Origin: Clostridium sp. CX1 | GTDB taxonomy: Bacteria; Bacillota; Clostridia; Clostridiales; Clostridiaceae | Length of the DNA stretch: 64,000 nucleotides | Direction of reading: 5' to 3' | NCBI RefSeq assembly: GCF_025398335.1 | Contig: NZ_JAODOO010000004.1 | Coordinates: 248,001 to 312,000, forward strand | Shown here: one piece after another, positions 24,896 to 35,662 of the stretch | Position numbering within the stretch: the first letter of the stretch is position 1 | Layout: each line of letters begins with the position of its first letter | Notes under the pieces: model-generated | Seen by the model: only the letters and a program-made list of their open reading frames with translations | Told to the model about the DNA's origin: nothing | Databases searched by the model: none | Position numbers and translations under genes: made by a program

Positions 24896-26665
24896 TTACT
24901 GTATCCCACCAATCTTTTTTTGTATTTGAATGAGCTCTTGAGCAAGTTTTAAAGATTCCTCTAACTTTCCATCAGCCTCATATTGTTTTATTTTATTCAT
25001 AATCTCTTTCTTAGACTCCTCTAGTTTATACTTTTTTATACTTTTTATATAATCAGTTATTATATCTTTAAAGTCATATTCATCATATACTAATTCAGTA
25101 TCTAAAACATTTACCCATTCTCTAGAAGTATCTATGTTGTCACATTTTATCTCAATACGTTTTTTTCTTTCCTCTTCCCCATACTGGGCACTTTCAATAA
25201 TATAGTCATATATTTTTCTATGACTTTCCAAAATCAATTCATCTTTTAATATATTGTCTGCAGCATATTCAAGAGCTTTTATATCTCTTGCCATAATGTT
25301 TAAAAGACCTCTTTCGGCCTTTAGGTATGCAGGCTCTAAATATAATTTTTGTCCAAAATCCCTATCTATATTCACATTTTCAGCTTTTTTTACATTTTTT
25401 TGAATTTTGTTGTTTATCATATCAAATAATGCCTGTTCTCTAATTCTTGTTTCATCTGATAACTTTTTTATGTAAATTTCTTTTTCTATAGGATCTAATT
25501 CCGTTATTATTTCTAAAGCTCTTTCTGCATATTTTATTACGTCTCCAGTACTATTAAGATCAATTTCTTCCCTAAGTATACTTATTCTATAGTCTATAAG
25601 TGGAAGAGCATCCTCTACCAGCTTTAAAAAAGCTTCTTTGCCATTGTTTCTTATAAACTCGTCAGGGTCCTTACCTTGTGGAACTGTTAACACTCTAACC
25701 TCCATGCCTACTTCTCTAAGTATATCTAGCCCTCTGAGCGTTGCCATTTGACCAGCGCTATCTGCATCATAGGAAATAATAACCCTATCTGCATATCTTT
25801 TCATAAGCTTTGCTTGATTTATTGTTAAAGCAGTTCCTAGTGAAGCTACAGTATTGGTAATTCCATGTTGATGAAGGGATATACAATCCATATAACCTTC
25901 TACTATGATTAGCATTCTAGAGTTATTACTTTTTATTGCAAAATTTAACCCATATAAATTTGTTCCTTTTTTAAATACAGGAGTTTCTGGAGAATTTAGA
26001 TACTTAGGCTTGGAATCATCTAGCACTCTTCCCCCAAAGCCAATAACCTTTCCTTTATAGTCGAAAACAGGAAATATAACCCTATTCCTAAATCTATCAT
26101 AGTAAGAACCTTTTTGACTTTTTATTATTAGCCCATTTGAAAGCATATCTAGTTCAGAGTAACCCTTAGCTTTCAGATGTTTTAACAGTTCATTCCAACT
26201 GTCAACTGAGAATCCAAGTCCAAATCTTCTTATAGTACTTTCCGTTATACCTCTGTTTAATAAATATTTTTTTGCATCAATATTATTTTGCAAACAACTA
26301 AAAAAATATCTAGCAGCCTCTACATTCAAATTATATAGCTTTTCAAAACTATTTTTATTACTAGTATTACGTTCATCTAGTTCTAAATCTATATTAGCCC
26401 TATCTGCTAAAAGCTTTAATGCATCAGGAAAAGTCAAATTTTTAGTTTTCATGACAAAGGTTATGACATTTCCCGCTTCTCCGCAGCCAAAACATTTATA
26501 TATTTGTTTATCTGCAGACACGCTAAAAGACGGTGTTTTTTCATGATGGAATGGGCATAAACCTGAATAGTTTCTGCCAGATCTTTTTAGCTTTACACTT
26601 TCAGATATAATGTCCACTATATCATTTTCTTCCTTTATCTTTTGAATGACATCTTCTGATATCAA
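24896..26665 (-). CDS. dnaG: DNA primase
   Basis: Makes RNA primers at the replication fork. The 589-residue protein has the CHC2 zinc-binding domain ([11 protein letters not shown] ... [10 protein letters not shown], about residues 38-65), the catalytic core with [20 protein letters not shown] (about 207-226), and TOPRIM with [14 protein letters not shown] (about 255-268) and [12 protein letters not shown] (about 299-310). The C-terminal helicase-binding domain (about 430-589) is present but divergent. The stop overlaps the upstream possible start of sigA. It lies 290 bases downstream of dgt with no good gene between them. Confidence 0.97.
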   Translation of the reverse strand: MISEDVIQKIKEENDIVDIISESVKLKRSGRNYSGLCPFHHEKTPSFSVSADKQIYKCFGCGEAGNVITFVMKTKNLTFPDALKLLADRANIDLELDERNTSNKNSFEKLYNLNVEAARYFFSCLQNNIDAKKYLLNRGITESTIRRFGLGFSVDSWNELLKHLKAKGYSELDMLSNGLIIKSQKGSYYDRFRNRVIFPVFDYKGKVIGFGGRVLDDSKPKYLNSPETPVFKKGTNLYGLNFAIKSNNSRMLIIVEGYMDCISLHQHGITNTVASLGTALTINQAKLMKRYADRVIISYDADSAGQMATLRGLDILREVGMEVRVLTVPQGKDPDEFIRNNGKEAFLKLVEDALPLIDYRISILREEIDLNSTGDVIKYAERALEIITELDPIEKEIYIKKLSDETRIREQALFDMINNKIQKNVKKAENVNIDRDFGQKLYLEPAYLKAERGLLNIMARDIKALEYAADNILKDELILESHRKIYDYIIESAQYGEEERKKRIEIKCDNIDTSREWVNVLDTELVYDEYDFKDIITDYIKSIKKYKLEESKKEIMNKIKQYEADGKLEESLKLAQELIQIQKKIGGIQ

Positions 26666-26956
26666 TAGCTGCTCCCACCTATCTATAATTTAAATATAGT
26701 GTTAGTTCCCCTTACTATTATTCTACAATAACATATATAAAAATATCTTAATTAGGATAATAAAGATAAACTATCACCAGATTGAAGGTACCTGCTTAGA
26801 AATAAATATATTCGACACAAATTACTATATTCCTTCTTTAAAGCTAAACATTTTTCTTTTTTGCTACAGGAACTACTATATATATTCTTTATAAATATTA
26901 AATATCCTTCAAAATATACAATGTTTATTTTACCCATTTAATGATATAAATTATTC

Positions 26957-27985
26957 CTAGTAAACTACTATTTTAGGAACATATATACTATTAAACAGCA
27001 ACAAACAGTAGTCATCACTCATGCCGGATATATAATCTGCAACCCCTCTATACAATCCCTCTTCTTCTACAATATTAATATAGAGTTCTGGCATTTTATT
27101 AGGATTTTTAATAAAATAATTGAAAACCTGCTCTAATACAAACTTTGCCTTTTCTCTTTCTGTTTTCAACACATTTCCCATGTAAATCTTTTTAAACATA
27201 AACCCTCTAAGCTCCATTAACGCACTACCTATTTCTTCACTTAGAGAAACCTTTATTATTCCCTTGTTTATATTATTTATAGTATTATAAATACAATCTT
27301 TTACTAATGTATCTATTCTTTCACTATGACTTTTTCCAAGTATTTTAACAGAACTTATAGGCAGCTCTTCCTCTCTTAATAACTCTGCTCTAATAGAGTC
27401 ATCAATATCATGGTTTACATAGGCAATTTTATCACTATACCTAACTACCTGCCCCTCTAGCGTAAAGGATTCTGAATTTGCATTGGAAAATCCACTGTGA
27501 TGTAATATGCCATCTAAAACTTCTTTAGTAAGATTTAACCCTAAACCCTGTCTCTCTATTTTAGTTAAAACTCTTATACTATTTTCATTATGTCTAAATC
27601 CTCCTGGTACAAGTTCATCTAAAACTTCTTCACCATTGTGAGCAAATGCCACATGTCCTATATCATGCCCCATAGCTATAGCTTCCACCAAATCTTCGTT
27701 AATGCCTATTCCCCTTGCTATGGTCTTTCCTATTTGAGCCACCTCAAGAGTATGAGTGAGCCTTGTTCTATAATGGTCTCCCCAGGTTTTTATATACACC
27801 TGTGTTTTATGTTTAAGCCTTCTAAAAGACTTGCTATGTATTATTCTATCTCTGTCTACCATAAATGCAGTTCTTATTTCATCATCTTCCTCTTTAATTC
27901 CCCTTCCTCTTGAAGCTGAAGAAAAGGCTGCTTCATTTATTAGTATTAGTCTTTCTCTTTCTTCTATTGTTTTTCTTAAAATCAT
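26957..27985 (-). CDS. dgt: dGTPase-like HD-domain nucleotide triphosphohydrolase
   Basis: HD-superfamily enzyme that cleaves dGTP (or other dNTPs) to the nucleoside and triphosphate. Metal ligands are in [13 protein letters not shown] (about residues 76-88) and [15 protein letters not shown] (about 107-121). Typical neighbours are [14 protein letters not shown], which is shared by this family, and [21 protein letters not shown]. About 342 residues, the short form without an extra C-terminal part. ATG 27985 follows AAAGGTGAT; a GTG three codons earlier lies inside that site. It is upstream of dnaG in the usual clostridial order. Confidence 0.93.
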   Translation of the reverse strand: MILRKTIEERERLILINEAAFSSASRGRGIKEEDDEIRTAFMVDRDRIIHSKSFRRLKHKTQVYIKTWGDHYRTRLTHTLEVAQIGKTIARGIGINEDLVEAIAMGHDIGHVAFAHNGEEVLDELVPGGFRHNENSIRVLTKIERQGLGLNLTKEVLDGILHHSGFSNANSESFTLEGQVVRYSDKIAYVNHDIDDSIRAELLREEELPISSVKILGKSHSERIDTLVKDCIYNTINNINKGIIKVSLSEEIGSALMELRGFMFKKIYMGNVLKTEREKAKFVLEQVFNYFIKNPNKMPELYINIVEEEGLYRGVADYISGMSDDYCLLLFNSIYVPKIVVY

Positions 27986-28108
27986 AAACATCACCTTTTA
28001 AAATTATTCTATATATATATTTAAAACTCCTTTTTTTATCCTAAATGTATATTATAAAAAGTTGAATAATATTATTATAAGGAAATAGCTTTTTAAGGAG
28101 TGTTAGAA

Positions 28109-29176
28109 GTGCCTTATCCCGCTAAGCAATCTAATTTAGATTTATTATCTGAAGAAAATGTAAAAAAATACGTACTTCCCAAATACAACCTACAGCAGGC
28201 ACAAGTGGAAAGAGTTAAATTTAAAGATACAGATAAACAAAGAGCTGTATATAAAGTAGACTCACTTAATTCAACCTATTGTTTAAAAAAAGTATACTTT
28301 TCTAGAGAAGAATTGCTTTTTGTTTATTCTGCTGTAGAGTGGTTATTTCGGAACGGAATAAACGTTCCTAAAATACTTCCAACAGACGATAAAGGACGTT
28401 TTGCAAAGTACAGTGGTATGCTGTTTATATTAACTCCATGGATACAGGGTACTAAATGCAACTTTGACAATAAAGAGCATGTGTTAAAATCTATAAATCA
28501 CCTTGCACTTATGCATAACGTTGGAGAAAGTTTTGTTCCCATAGAAGGAAGTGCTGTAAGAACAAATTTTCAAGATCTCTCTGGTTCTATTAATAAACAC
28601 TTTGAACAACTTCTTTCTTGTTCAAACTTAGCCTTTAAACATGGAGATAAATTTTCTAAAACCTTTTTACAACACTTTGAAACCAACTCATTGCTTGCTC
28701 AAATATCTACACAAGTATGTTCAACTATAAACAATGATAATCTAATGGCCTCACTATGTCATTTAGATTATGTAAATAAAAACATAATTTTTGATGAAAA
28801 TAATCAGCTATGGGTAATAGATTTTGATAAATGCAGCATGGATTACTGTACCCACGACATATCTTATTTTCTTAGAAGACTTTTAAAGAGAGACAAGACT
28901 AATTGGAATGTGGAATTTGCAATAGATTGTTTCGATTCCTACGAAAAGGTTCGTCCTCTGAACTTAGATGAATATAAGTATATATTAGCATATCTATCCT
29001 TTCCTCAAAAATTCTGGAAAATTACAAGAGATTATTATAATAATATTAGAAAATGTAATCATAATTCATTTTTATATTTACTAAAGAAAGCAGCGGCCAA
29101 TGATGAAGCACATTTAGATTTTACTATACAACTAGGTAAGTTTATTGAAAATAAATTTTCTACTAAAATAACATAA
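28109..29176 (+). CDS. CotS-family spore coat/phosphotransferase-like protein
   Basis: A 355-residue protein of the aminoglycoside phosphotransferase/CotS fold. Kinase-like features are an N-terminal Lys region (YCLKKVYFS), a hinge LTPWIQGTKC (about residues 111-120), the catalytic-loop equivalent LCHLDYVNKNIIFD (about 214-227), and the metal-binding WVIDFDKCSMDYCTHDISYFLRRL (about 233-256). CotS, CotI and YutH relatives are spore coat proteins that keep the kinase fold; H-x-D and D-F-D are preserved here, so activity is possible. The start is GTG 28109, eight bases after AAGGAG. Sporulation control is inferred, not seen. Confidence 0.85.
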   Translation: MPYPAKQSNLDLLSEENVKKYVLPKYNLQQAQVERVKFKDTDKQRAVYKVDSLNSTYCLKKVYFSREELLFVYSAVEWLFRNGINVPKILPTDDKGRFAKYSGMLFILTPWIQGTKCNFDNKEHVLKSINHLALMHNVGESFVPIEGSAVRTNFQDLSGSINKHFEQLLSCSNLAFKHGDKFSKTFLQHFETNSLLAQISTQVCSTINNDNLMASLCHLDYVNKNIIFDENNQLWVIDFDKCSMDYCTHDISYFLRRLLKRDKTNWNVEFAIDCFDSYEKVRPLNLDEYKYILAYLSFPQKFWKITRDYYNNIRKCNHNSFLYLLKKAAANDEAHLDFTIQLGKFIENKFSTKIT

Positions 29177-29230
29177 ACTTAATTTTTAAGCACTCAATGA
29201 ATTTCTACTTTTACTTAAAAACACTAAAAG

Positions 29231-29265
29231 TTAAAAAGCAGTTGGTATCGCCAGCTGCTTTTTAA
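29231..29265. terminator. Bidirectional terminator between the CotS-like gene and ppdK
   Basis: 15-bp stem with one G-T wobble (29231-29245 with 29251-29265) and T-runs on both strands, between two convergent genes. Confidence 0.9.
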
Positions 29266-29272
29266 CCTTTTA

Positions 29273-31903
29273 TTATCTTTTATTTTTAACCTGTGCTTGT
29301 GCTGCAGCTAATCTTGCTACAGGAACCCTAAATGGCGAACAGGATACGTAATCTAATCCGATATTATGACAAAACTCAACAGAGGATGGATCTCCGCCAT
29401 GCTCACCACAAATTCCAAGGTGAATATCTGGCCTTGTCATTTTTCCTAGTTCCACTGCCATTGTAACTAGTTTACCTACTCCTACCTGATCTAACTTCTG
29501 GAATGGGTCAAACTCATATATCTTTTTATCATAATAATCCTTTAAGAACTTTCCAGCATCATCTCTTGAGAACCCAAAGGTCATTTGAGTAAGATCATTG
29601 GTTCCAAAAGAGAAAAATTCAGCCTCTTTAGCTATTTGATCTGCTGTAAGTGCTGCTCTTGGTATTTCTATCATAGTACCAACCATATATTTCAGTTCAA
29701 TTCCCTCTTCAGCTATCACTTCATCAGCAATTCTTACAATAATATCCTTAACAAACTTTAGTTCTTTTAACTCGCCAACAAGTGGTATCATTATTTCTGG
29801 GACTATATCATATCCTTTTTCCCTTTTTACATGTATAGCAGCTTCTATTATAGCTCTAGTCTGCATCTCTGCTATTTCTGGATAGGATACTGGCAGACGA
29901 CAACCTCTGTGTCCCATCATAGGGTTAAACTCGTGCAGTGACTCAACTGTTGTCTTTAATTCCCCAAAACTCAGTCCCATCTCCTTAGCTAAATCCCTTA
30001 CATCCTTATCTTCCTGTGGTAAGAATTCATGAAGTGGAGGATCTAACAATCTAATAGTCACCGGCCTATTCTCCATAGCCTCATAAATTCCTATGAAATC
30101 CTCTTTTTGCATTGGAAGTAACTTATCTAAAGCTTTTCTTCTTTGTTCTTCTGTTTTTGATAATATCATCTCTCTAACTGCTGGTATTCTATCCTCATCA
30201 AAGAACATGTGCTCAGTTCTGCAAAGTCCTATACCTTCAGCGCCGTATCTAATTGCCTGCTCAGCGTCTCTAGGTGTATCTGCATTAGTCCTAACCTTCA
30301 ATGCTCTAATTTCATCTGCCCAGTTCATAAACTTTCCGAAATATCCACTCATCTCAGGTTCCACAGTCTTAATTGCTTCACCATAAACATTTCCAGTACT
30401 TCCGTCAAGAGATATATAATCTCCTTCTTGATATACTTTATCTCCTACTTCAAAAATTTTAGCATCTTCATTTATTCTTATGTCACTGCATCCAGCTATA
30501 CAGCAAGTTCCCATTCCTCTAGAAACAACTGCTGCATGGGAGGTCATTCCCCCTCTAGCAGTAAGTATACCCTCTGCTGCTACCATTCCTTCTATATCCT
30601 CTGGGGATGTTTCTCGTCTTACTAATATTACCTTTTCACCTTGCTCATGATGCATTTTAGCTTCCTCTGCAGTAAAGTAAACTTTACCACAAGCTGCCCC
30701 TGGTGAGGCTGGAAGTCCTTTAGCTATTACTTGAGCACTCTTCAATTCTTTTTCACTAAATTTGGGATGTAAAAGAGAATCTAATTGCTTAGGATCAACC
30801 TTTAGCATAGCTTCTTTCTTAGATATGAGACCTTCTTCTACCATTTCAACGGCTATCTTTAGTGCAGCTTGTGCTGTTCTTTTACCATTTCTTGTTTGCA
30901 GAAAGTACAACTTACCTTGTTCAATAGTAAACTCCATATCCTGCATATCTTTGTAATGCTTTTCCAGATTCTCAGCCATTTCTACAAATTGCTTATAACA
31001 ATCCGGTAAATCCTGCTGCATCCTTGAAATTGGATGAGGGGTTCTTATTCCTGCAACAACATCTTCTCCCTGTGCATTTATTAGATACTCACCAAATATA
31101 ACTTTTTCTCCTGTTGCTGGGTTTCTAGTAAATGCAACTCCTGTTCCGGATGTATCTCCCATATTACCAAATACCATTGACTGGACATTTACTGCTGTGC
31201 CCCAATCTCCTGGTATATCATTTAATCTTCTATATACTACAGCTCTTGGGTTATCCCATGAACTAAATACAGCTGTTATGGCTTCTAAAAGCTGTTCCTT
31301 TGGCTCCTGTGGAAATTCTTTTCCCATTTCCTTTTCATATAGAACCTTGTAATTTTTGACAATATCTTTTAAATCAGAAGCAGTTAATTCTGTATCAAAT
31401 TTAACTCTCTTCAGCTCTTTAACCTCATCTAGTATATCTTCAAACTTTCTCTTTTCAATTCCCATAACAACATCAGAGAACATCTGAATGAATCTTCTGT
31501 AAGAATCGTAGGCAAATCTTTCGTTATTGGTAAGGTTTTTTAATCCTTCTACTGTTTTATCATTAAGACCTAAGTTTAATATAGTGTCCATCATGCCAGG
31601 CATAGAAGCTCTTGCCCCAGATCTTACTGATACAAGTAGAGGATTCTGTATACTACCTAGTTTTTTACCAGTTATTTGTTCTATATAAGCTAAAGCTTCA
31701 TAAATTTGAACTATAACTTCCTTCGCTAACTCTTTTCCATCTTCATAGTATTTAGTGCAAGCTTCTGTACTTACTGTAAACCCTTGCGGAACAGGCATGC
31801 CTAAGTTAGTCATTTCAGCTAAATTAGCACCCTTCCCCCCAAGTAAGTTTTTCATAGCAGCATTACCTTCATTAAAGAGATATACATACTTTCTACTTAC
31901 CAT
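29273..31903 (-). CDS. ppdK: Pyruvate, phosphate dikinase
   Basis: Interconverts pyruvate + ATP + Pi and PEP + AMP + PPi in the cytosol; in clostridia this supports gluconeogenesis or PPi-linked glycolysis. 876 residues, full length. The N-terminal ATP-grasp part has LLGGKGANLAEMTNLG (about 19-34) and VSVRSGARASMPGMMDTILNLG (about 89-110). The phosphohistidine domain has GGMTSHAAVVSRGMGTCCIAG (about 455-475), with the swinging His. The C-terminal PEP/pyruvate barrel has EFFSFGTNDLTQMTFGFSRDD and GICGEHGGDPSS with the catalytic Cys. A CcpN-like regulator gene lies 70 bases upstream on the same strand. Confidence 0.97.
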   Translation of the reverse strand: MVSRKYVYLFNEGNAAMKNLLGGKGANLAEMTNLGMPVPQGFTVSTEACTKYYEDGKELAKEVIVQIYEALAYIEQITGKKLGSIQNPLLVSVRSGARASMPGMMDTILNLGLNDKTVEGLKNLTNNERFAYDSYRRFIQMFSDVVMGIEKRKFEDILDEVKELKRVKFDTELTASDLKDIVKNYKVLYEKEMGKEFPQEPKEQLLEAITAVFSSWDNPRAVVYRRLNDIPGDWGTAVNVQSMVFGNMGDTSGTGVAFTRNPATGEKVIFGEYLINAQGEDVVAGIRTPHPISRMQQDLPDCYKQFVEMAENLEKHYKDMQDMEFTIEQGKLYFLQTRNGKRTAQAALKIAVEMVEEGLISKKEAMLKVDPKQLDSLLHPKFSEKELKSAQVIAKGLPASPGAACGKVYFTAEEAKMHHEQGEKVILVRRETSPEDIEGMVAAEGILTARGGMTSHAAVVSRGMGTCCIAGCSDIRINEDAKIFEVGDKVYQEGDYISLDGSTGNVYGEAIKTVEPEMSGYFGKFMNWADEIRALKVRTNADTPRDAEQAIRYGAEGIGLCRTEHMFFDEDRIPAVREMILSKTEEQRRKALDKLLPMQKEDFIGIYEAMENRPVTIRLLDPPLHEFLPQEDKDVRDLAKEMGLSFGELKTTVESLHEFNPMMGHRGCRLPVSYPEIAEMQTRAIIEAAIHVKREKGYDIVPEIMIPLVGELKELKFVKDIIVRIADEVIAEEGIELKYMVGTMIEIPRAALTADQIAKEAEFFSFGTNDLTQMTFGFSRDDAGKFLKDYYDKKIYEFDPFQKLDQVGVGKLVTMAVELGKMTRPDIHLGICGEHGGDPSSVEFCHNIGLDYVSCSPFRVPVARLAAAQAQVKNKR

Positions 31904-31973
31904 AAAGAAACATCCCCTTTTTAATTCTCCTTGATTTTATTTATGTTAACGGATATTTATCCGCTCACCTAAA

Positions 31974-32615
31974 CTAACTATTTTCCCCCATCTTTACAAA
32001 TAATCTTGTAATATTAGTCTTTGATACTTTACCTATAATTTTTAAGGACTCTTTGCTACCATCATATACTTTTTCTACTACTGGAAGACTATCAACTTCG
32101 TGTTCCATAATTCTTTGTGCAGCCAGGTATGCAGCGTCTTCTTTTTCTACAAATATTATATTAGGCATTCTAGTCATTATTATGCCTACTGGTACTTTAT
32201 GCATATCAGTTCCACCCATAGCCATCTTTAAAAAGTCTTTTCTTGAAACAGCTCCAGTAAGTACACCATTGTTTTCTATAAAAAGTGTTCCTACATCATT
32301 TAGAAATAAATGCACTATTGCATCATATACTGTAGTGTTTTCATCTACCATTATCGGCTTAGACATTATATCTTTTACTTTAATGTTTCTAATATAGTCA
32401 TGTATTAAGCTGTAAGAGGGTCTTTGAGAATACACATACCCAACCTTTGGTTTCGCCTCTAAAATTGCCGTCATAGTAAGTATTGCTAAATCCGGCCTCA
32501 ATGCAGCTCTTGTAACATTTAATTTTGCAGCCAATTGCTCACTTGTTATTGGCTCAAATTCCTTTACTAATTTAATGATTTGCTCTTGTCTTGGTGATAG
32601 TTTAATGATGTTCAC
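31974..32615 (-). CDS. CcpN-like regulator: HTH plus two CBS domains
   Basis: A 213-residue transcription factor. The N-terminal winged helix (LSPRQEQIIKLVKEFEPITSEQLAAKLNVTRAALRPDLAIL, given in part: LNVTRAALRPDLAIL at about residues 28-42) matches CcpN/YqzB. Two CBS motifs follow (DIMSKPIMVDENTTVYDAI at about 78-96 and GIIMTRMPNIIFVEKEDAAY at about 144-163), which in CcpN sense adenine nucleotides. B. subtilis CcpN represses gluconeogenic genes when glucose is present; here the gene precedes ppdK, so ppdK is a likely target. The start is GTG 32615, immediately behind GGGAGG. Confidence 0.88.
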   Translation of the reverse strand: MNIIKLSPRQEQIIKLVKEFEPITSEQLAAKLNVTRAALRPDLAILTMTAILEAKPKVGYVYSQRPSYSLIHDYIRNIKVKDIMSKPIMVDENTTVYDAIVHLFLNDVGTLFIENNGVLTGAVSRKDFLKMAMGGTDMHKVPVGIIMTRMPNIIFVEKEDAAYLAAQRIMEHEVDSLPVVEKVYDGSKESLKIIGKVSKTNITRLFVKMGENS

Positions 32616-32975
32616 CCTCCCTCTTTATCTATAGTTAAGGATATATTAAAATCCAATTTAACAATTAGTATAACATTTATTATATCAGTTTATCTTTGCA
32701 ATAACACTATATATTTATCAATAGTATAGCATTTTTCTACTATGTTGCTGAAACCTTAAATCTAGTAAACACATTGCGGAATGTAATAGAGCATATATAA
32801 ACTTTTGAATTTTATCGTTATCTTATTATTATTATTCATACCAACTGCTTAACTATATCTCTAATTATTCTCTATTAATATATTTTATTTTAAATATTTA
32901 TAATTATGTTACTTGCTTAAATTTTTAAATGCATCATATAAATCCTTAATATATAGTTATATCTACATAAGGAGA
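32616..32975. other. AT-rich intergenic region upstream of the ccpN-like gene
   Basis: About 360 bases of very AT-rich sequence that must hold the promoter of the ccpN-like/ppdK unit. I see no reading frame with a ribosome binding site, no recognisable RNA and no strong repeat. Confidence 0.5.
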
Positions 32976-33009
32976 AAAGCCAGCAATTTAAATAACATAT
33001 GCTGACTTT
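32976..33009 (-). terminator. Terminator after the DUF4342 gene
   Basis: AAAGCCAGCA (32976-32985) pairs with TGCTGACTTT (33000-33009) with one mismatch, beginning 19 bases after the stop codon on the minus strand. The tail is only weakly T-rich. Confidence 0.6.
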
Positions 33010-33027
33010 AAAAATAATTTTTCAATT

Positions 33028-33651
33028 TTATTTCTTATCATCAAAATTCTTATCTTCATAAGTTTCATTTTCACTATCTATGTCCTCAAATTTCACGGTA
33101 TATTGGTAAGTATTTTGCTCTTCCTTATTATCTGATTTACCTGCAAATTTATCTTTAACAGTAGATGCTGCATCAAATACTTTATCTTTTACATCCTTTA
33201 CCGTTTCTTTAACATCTTCCATAGTATCTTTTACTCCACTTTTGATAACTTTGTTCACTATCTCTACTGTTCCATCATCCTTAGTAATCTCAATTGTTAC
33301 TTTAGTAACTACAGCAGTTAAAATTCCTATGGCAATTAGAGGAGGCCATACTAAAAGTGTAAGTGTTGCAGCTATTCCAGCGTTTACAGGGATATCCACC
33401 ACAACTTTATCATCTTTTTTTATTCTTATTCTATTAATGTTTCCCTTTTTAACCAAGTCTTTTAACCAGTTTAAAAAATCATCCTTAGAAGTATAAATGT
33501 TATCCATAGTTGACTGTTGATTCTTCTCAATGTATATTAACGCATCAACTACATTGCCCTCGCAAGCTTCTAACGCTTCTTTTGCTTCAGTATAACTGAC
33601 ACCAGTTCTTTCCCTGACAACATCAATTTTTTCTAATGTAATTTCACCCAT
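33028..33651 (-). CDS. DUF4342 protein with N-terminal UBA/TS-N-like domain
   Basis: A 207-residue protein. Residues 1-45 (EKIDVVRERTGVSYTEAKEALE, in part) resemble the UBA-like domain of elongation factor Ts. A DUF4342 region follows (DDFLNWLKDLVKKGNINRIRI at about 57-77), then a hydrophobic segment (AGIAATLTLLVWPPLIAIGILTAV, about 92-115) and a lysine/aspartate-rich coiled tail with repeats of VKDxV. No function is known; the hydrophobic hairpin could associate with membrane. ATG 33651 follows GAAGGAG at 8 bases. It is downstream of recO. Confidence 0.8.
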   Translation of the reverse strand: MGEITLEKIDVVRERTGVSYTEAKEALEACEGNVVDALIYIEKNQQSTMDNIYTSKDDFLNWLKDLVKKGNINRIRIKKDDKVVVDIPVNAGIAATLTLLVWPPLIAIGILTAVVTKVTIEITKDDGTVEIVNKVIKSGVKDTMEDVKETVKDVKDKVFDAASTVKDKFAGKSDNKEEQNTYQYTVKFEDIDSENETYEDKNFDDKK

Positions 33652-33762
33652 TACTTTCACTCCTTCTTAATAGTGTTAAGCTTTTTTATAATCAATATCC
33701 TGCAATTTTAATAAACTATACTTAAATCATTAAAATATAGGCATTAATACCTCATACACAGT

Positions 33763-34521
33763 TTACCTTTTGTCTTCACTAAATTTTGTTAAGTAGCTGA
33801 GTGTGTCTAAACTTCTAGGCTTTCTAAAGTAACTTTGCTCAATAAATAAAGATAAAACTTTGTAAAGTTCTTTTTTTGTTTCTTCTGACAAGTTAACTCT
33901 ATATACATTTTCTAAAGAAATTTTGGATAGATATTTAAGTGTATTATATGTCGCATAGTTTATGTATATACCATTAACTCTTTCACACTGATCACAAATT
34001 CCTCCTATATACTGCAGACTTATATAGTTGGAAGAATTCATCTTTTTTCTGCAACTACTGCAGTAATCTAAATTAAACCCATAACCTGTAGATTGCAATA
34101 CCTTTATTTCAAAAGCACGAGCTAAGGTTTCTATGTCTACTACATTATCTTTCATTAAATAAAAAGCAGTAACTAAATATCTAAAAAGCTCTCTATTGCT
34201 TTCTTCATCCTGCATAGATATATCCACTAGTTCACAGAAATAAGATGCATAGGTTAACAAATCTAAGTCACTCATTAAATCTTGAAAAGAGTGGATTACT
34301 GAACTTTCATTTATGGTATAAAGGCTTTTTCCTCTATATACTACATAGTCTGCATAACAAAATTGTAATGTGGCAGAAAATAGATTGCTTCTATTTTTTT
34401 TAGCACCTCTAGCAATGGTAGATATCTTTCCTAACTTTTCGCTAAAAAGCCAAAGAAGTTTGTCTGATTCCTTTATATCCTGAGTTTTGATTACTACAGC
34501 TCTTGTTTTGAATGTAGACAG
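33763..34521 (-). CDS. recO: DNA repair protein RecO, apparently starting at CTG
   Basis: RecFOR mediator that loads RecA on SSB-coated DNA and anneals strands. The first ATG (34275) would give only 170 residues and remove the OB-fold domain. The same frame is open upstream and reads like Rec[21 protein letters not shown], then [18 protein letters not shown] and [16 protein letters not shown] lies seven bases before CTG 34519-34521, and no ATG, GTG or TTG lies between. From CTG the product has 252 residues, the normal length. The C-terminal domain has the four-Cys zinc site (CSSCRKK ... CDQCERV). It sits downstream of era as usual. Confidence 0.9.
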   Translation of the reverse strand: MSTFKTRAVVIKTQDIKESDKLLWLFSEKLGKISTIARGAKKNRSNLFSATLQFCYADYVVYRGKSLYTINESSVIHSFQDLMSDLDLLTYASYFCELVDISMQDEESNRELFRYLVTAFYLMKDNVVDIETLARAFEIKVLQSTGYGFNLDYCSSCRKKMNSSNYISLQYIGGICDQCERVNGIYINYATYNTLKYLSKISLENVYRVNLSEETKKELYKVLSLFIEQSYFRKPRSLDTLSYLTKFSEDKR

Positions 34522-34645
34522 AAAAACACCTCCAGTAAAAATTAGGAATAGGTAAAAAGCTCATCGTTGTACATTCCTAATTATATATAGTATGCCCCAA
34601 TCCTAGTATATGTTTCTACCAATTTTCTTATAAAACTCACAAAGC

Positions 34646-35527
34646 TTACTTATATCCAAGTTCCTTTAAAAGACTAGGACTATCTCTCCACTCTTTCTTA
34701 ACTTTAACCCAAAGTTCTAGATATACCTTAGAGTTTAAGAATTTTTCAATATCTTGTCGTGCATAGGTAGATATTTTCTTAAGCATAGTTCCATTTTTGC
34801 CTATTATTATTCCTTTATGTGAGTCTTTTTCGCATAAAAGAGTAGCGTCAATATGATAAATATTTTTTTCATCTTTTTTCATTGATATAATTTCTACAGC
34901 AATACCATGAGGAACTTCTTGTGATAACAATCTAAGCGCTTTCTCTCTTATGGTTTCCGATATGATAAATCTTTCCTGTTGGTCTGTAATCATATCTTCA
35001 GGATAGTATTTTGGGCCTTCTGGCATATACTTGACCATAAGTTTCTTCAGTTCTTCAACATTTTTTCCATTAAGAGCAGATATAGGTATAATTTCAGCAA
35101 AGTTAAATACCTCTGAATAGTTCTTAAGAGTTTCCGCTACTTTATCTGCGGAATTTTCATCAATTTTATTTAGAACTAAAACAACTGGAACGTCGCTTTC
35201 CTTAAGCTGTTCTAGAATATACATATCTCCTTTTCCTACTTCTACTTCTGGAGTAGTTAGAAACAGTACTAAGTCCACTTCTTTAATTGATTCTTGGGCA
35301 ACTTTCACCATATATTCACCAAGTCTGTGTTTTGGCTTATGAATTCCTGGAGTGTCCACAAATACTAACTGATAATCTTCTTCTGTTAATATGGTCTGTA
35401 TATTATTTCTTGTAGTCTGTGGCTTACAAGATACAATAGATAACTTTTCTCCCATTATTCCATTTAATAATGTTGACTTTCCAACGTTTGGTCTTCCTAT
35501 AATTGTCACAAATCCTGATTTAAACAT
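34646..35527 (-). CDS. era: GTPase Era
   Basis: Essential GTPase that binds the 3' end of 16S rRNA and helps 30S maturation. 293 residues: G1 [10 protein letters not shown] (about residues 11-20), G2 QTTRNNI, G3 [13 protein letters not shown] (about 58-70), G4 NKID (about 120-123), G5 SALNGKN. The C-terminal KH domain contains [16 protein letters not shown] (about 230-245) and [18 protein letters not shown] 35527 follows GGAGAGA. It is upstream of recO and downstream of the diacylglycerol-kinase/PAP2 gene. Confidence 0.97.
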   Translation of the reverse strand: MFKSGFVTIIGRPNVGKSTLLNGIMGEKLSIVSCKPQTTRNNIQTILTEEDYQLVFVDTPGIHKPKHRLGEYMVKVAQESIKEVDLVLFLTTPEVEVGKGDMYILEQLKESDVPVVLVLNKIDENSADKVAETLKNYSEVFNFAEIIPISALNGKNVEELKKLMVKYMPEGPKYYPEDMITDQQERFIISETIREKALRLLSQEVPHGIAVEIISMKKDEKNIYHIDATLLCEKDSHKGIIIGKNGTMLKKISTYARQDIEKFLNSKVYLELWVKVKKEWRDSPSLLKELGYK

Positions 35528-35662
35528 AAATTCTCTCCTTACTTTTGTAAATCTTTTTGGTAAAATTCTTCTATAAGTATTTTTACCTATTACACAATAA
35601 TTATATCTTCAGCTATGTAAATAAATTATAGCACTATTTACATGTATTTCAATGATTTTATT

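Noticed and set aside
26752-26937. 61-codon minus-strand frame between dgt and dnaG
   Set aside because: No ribosome binding site and low-complexity composition; the roughly 290-base gap is better read as a dnaG leader and promoter.
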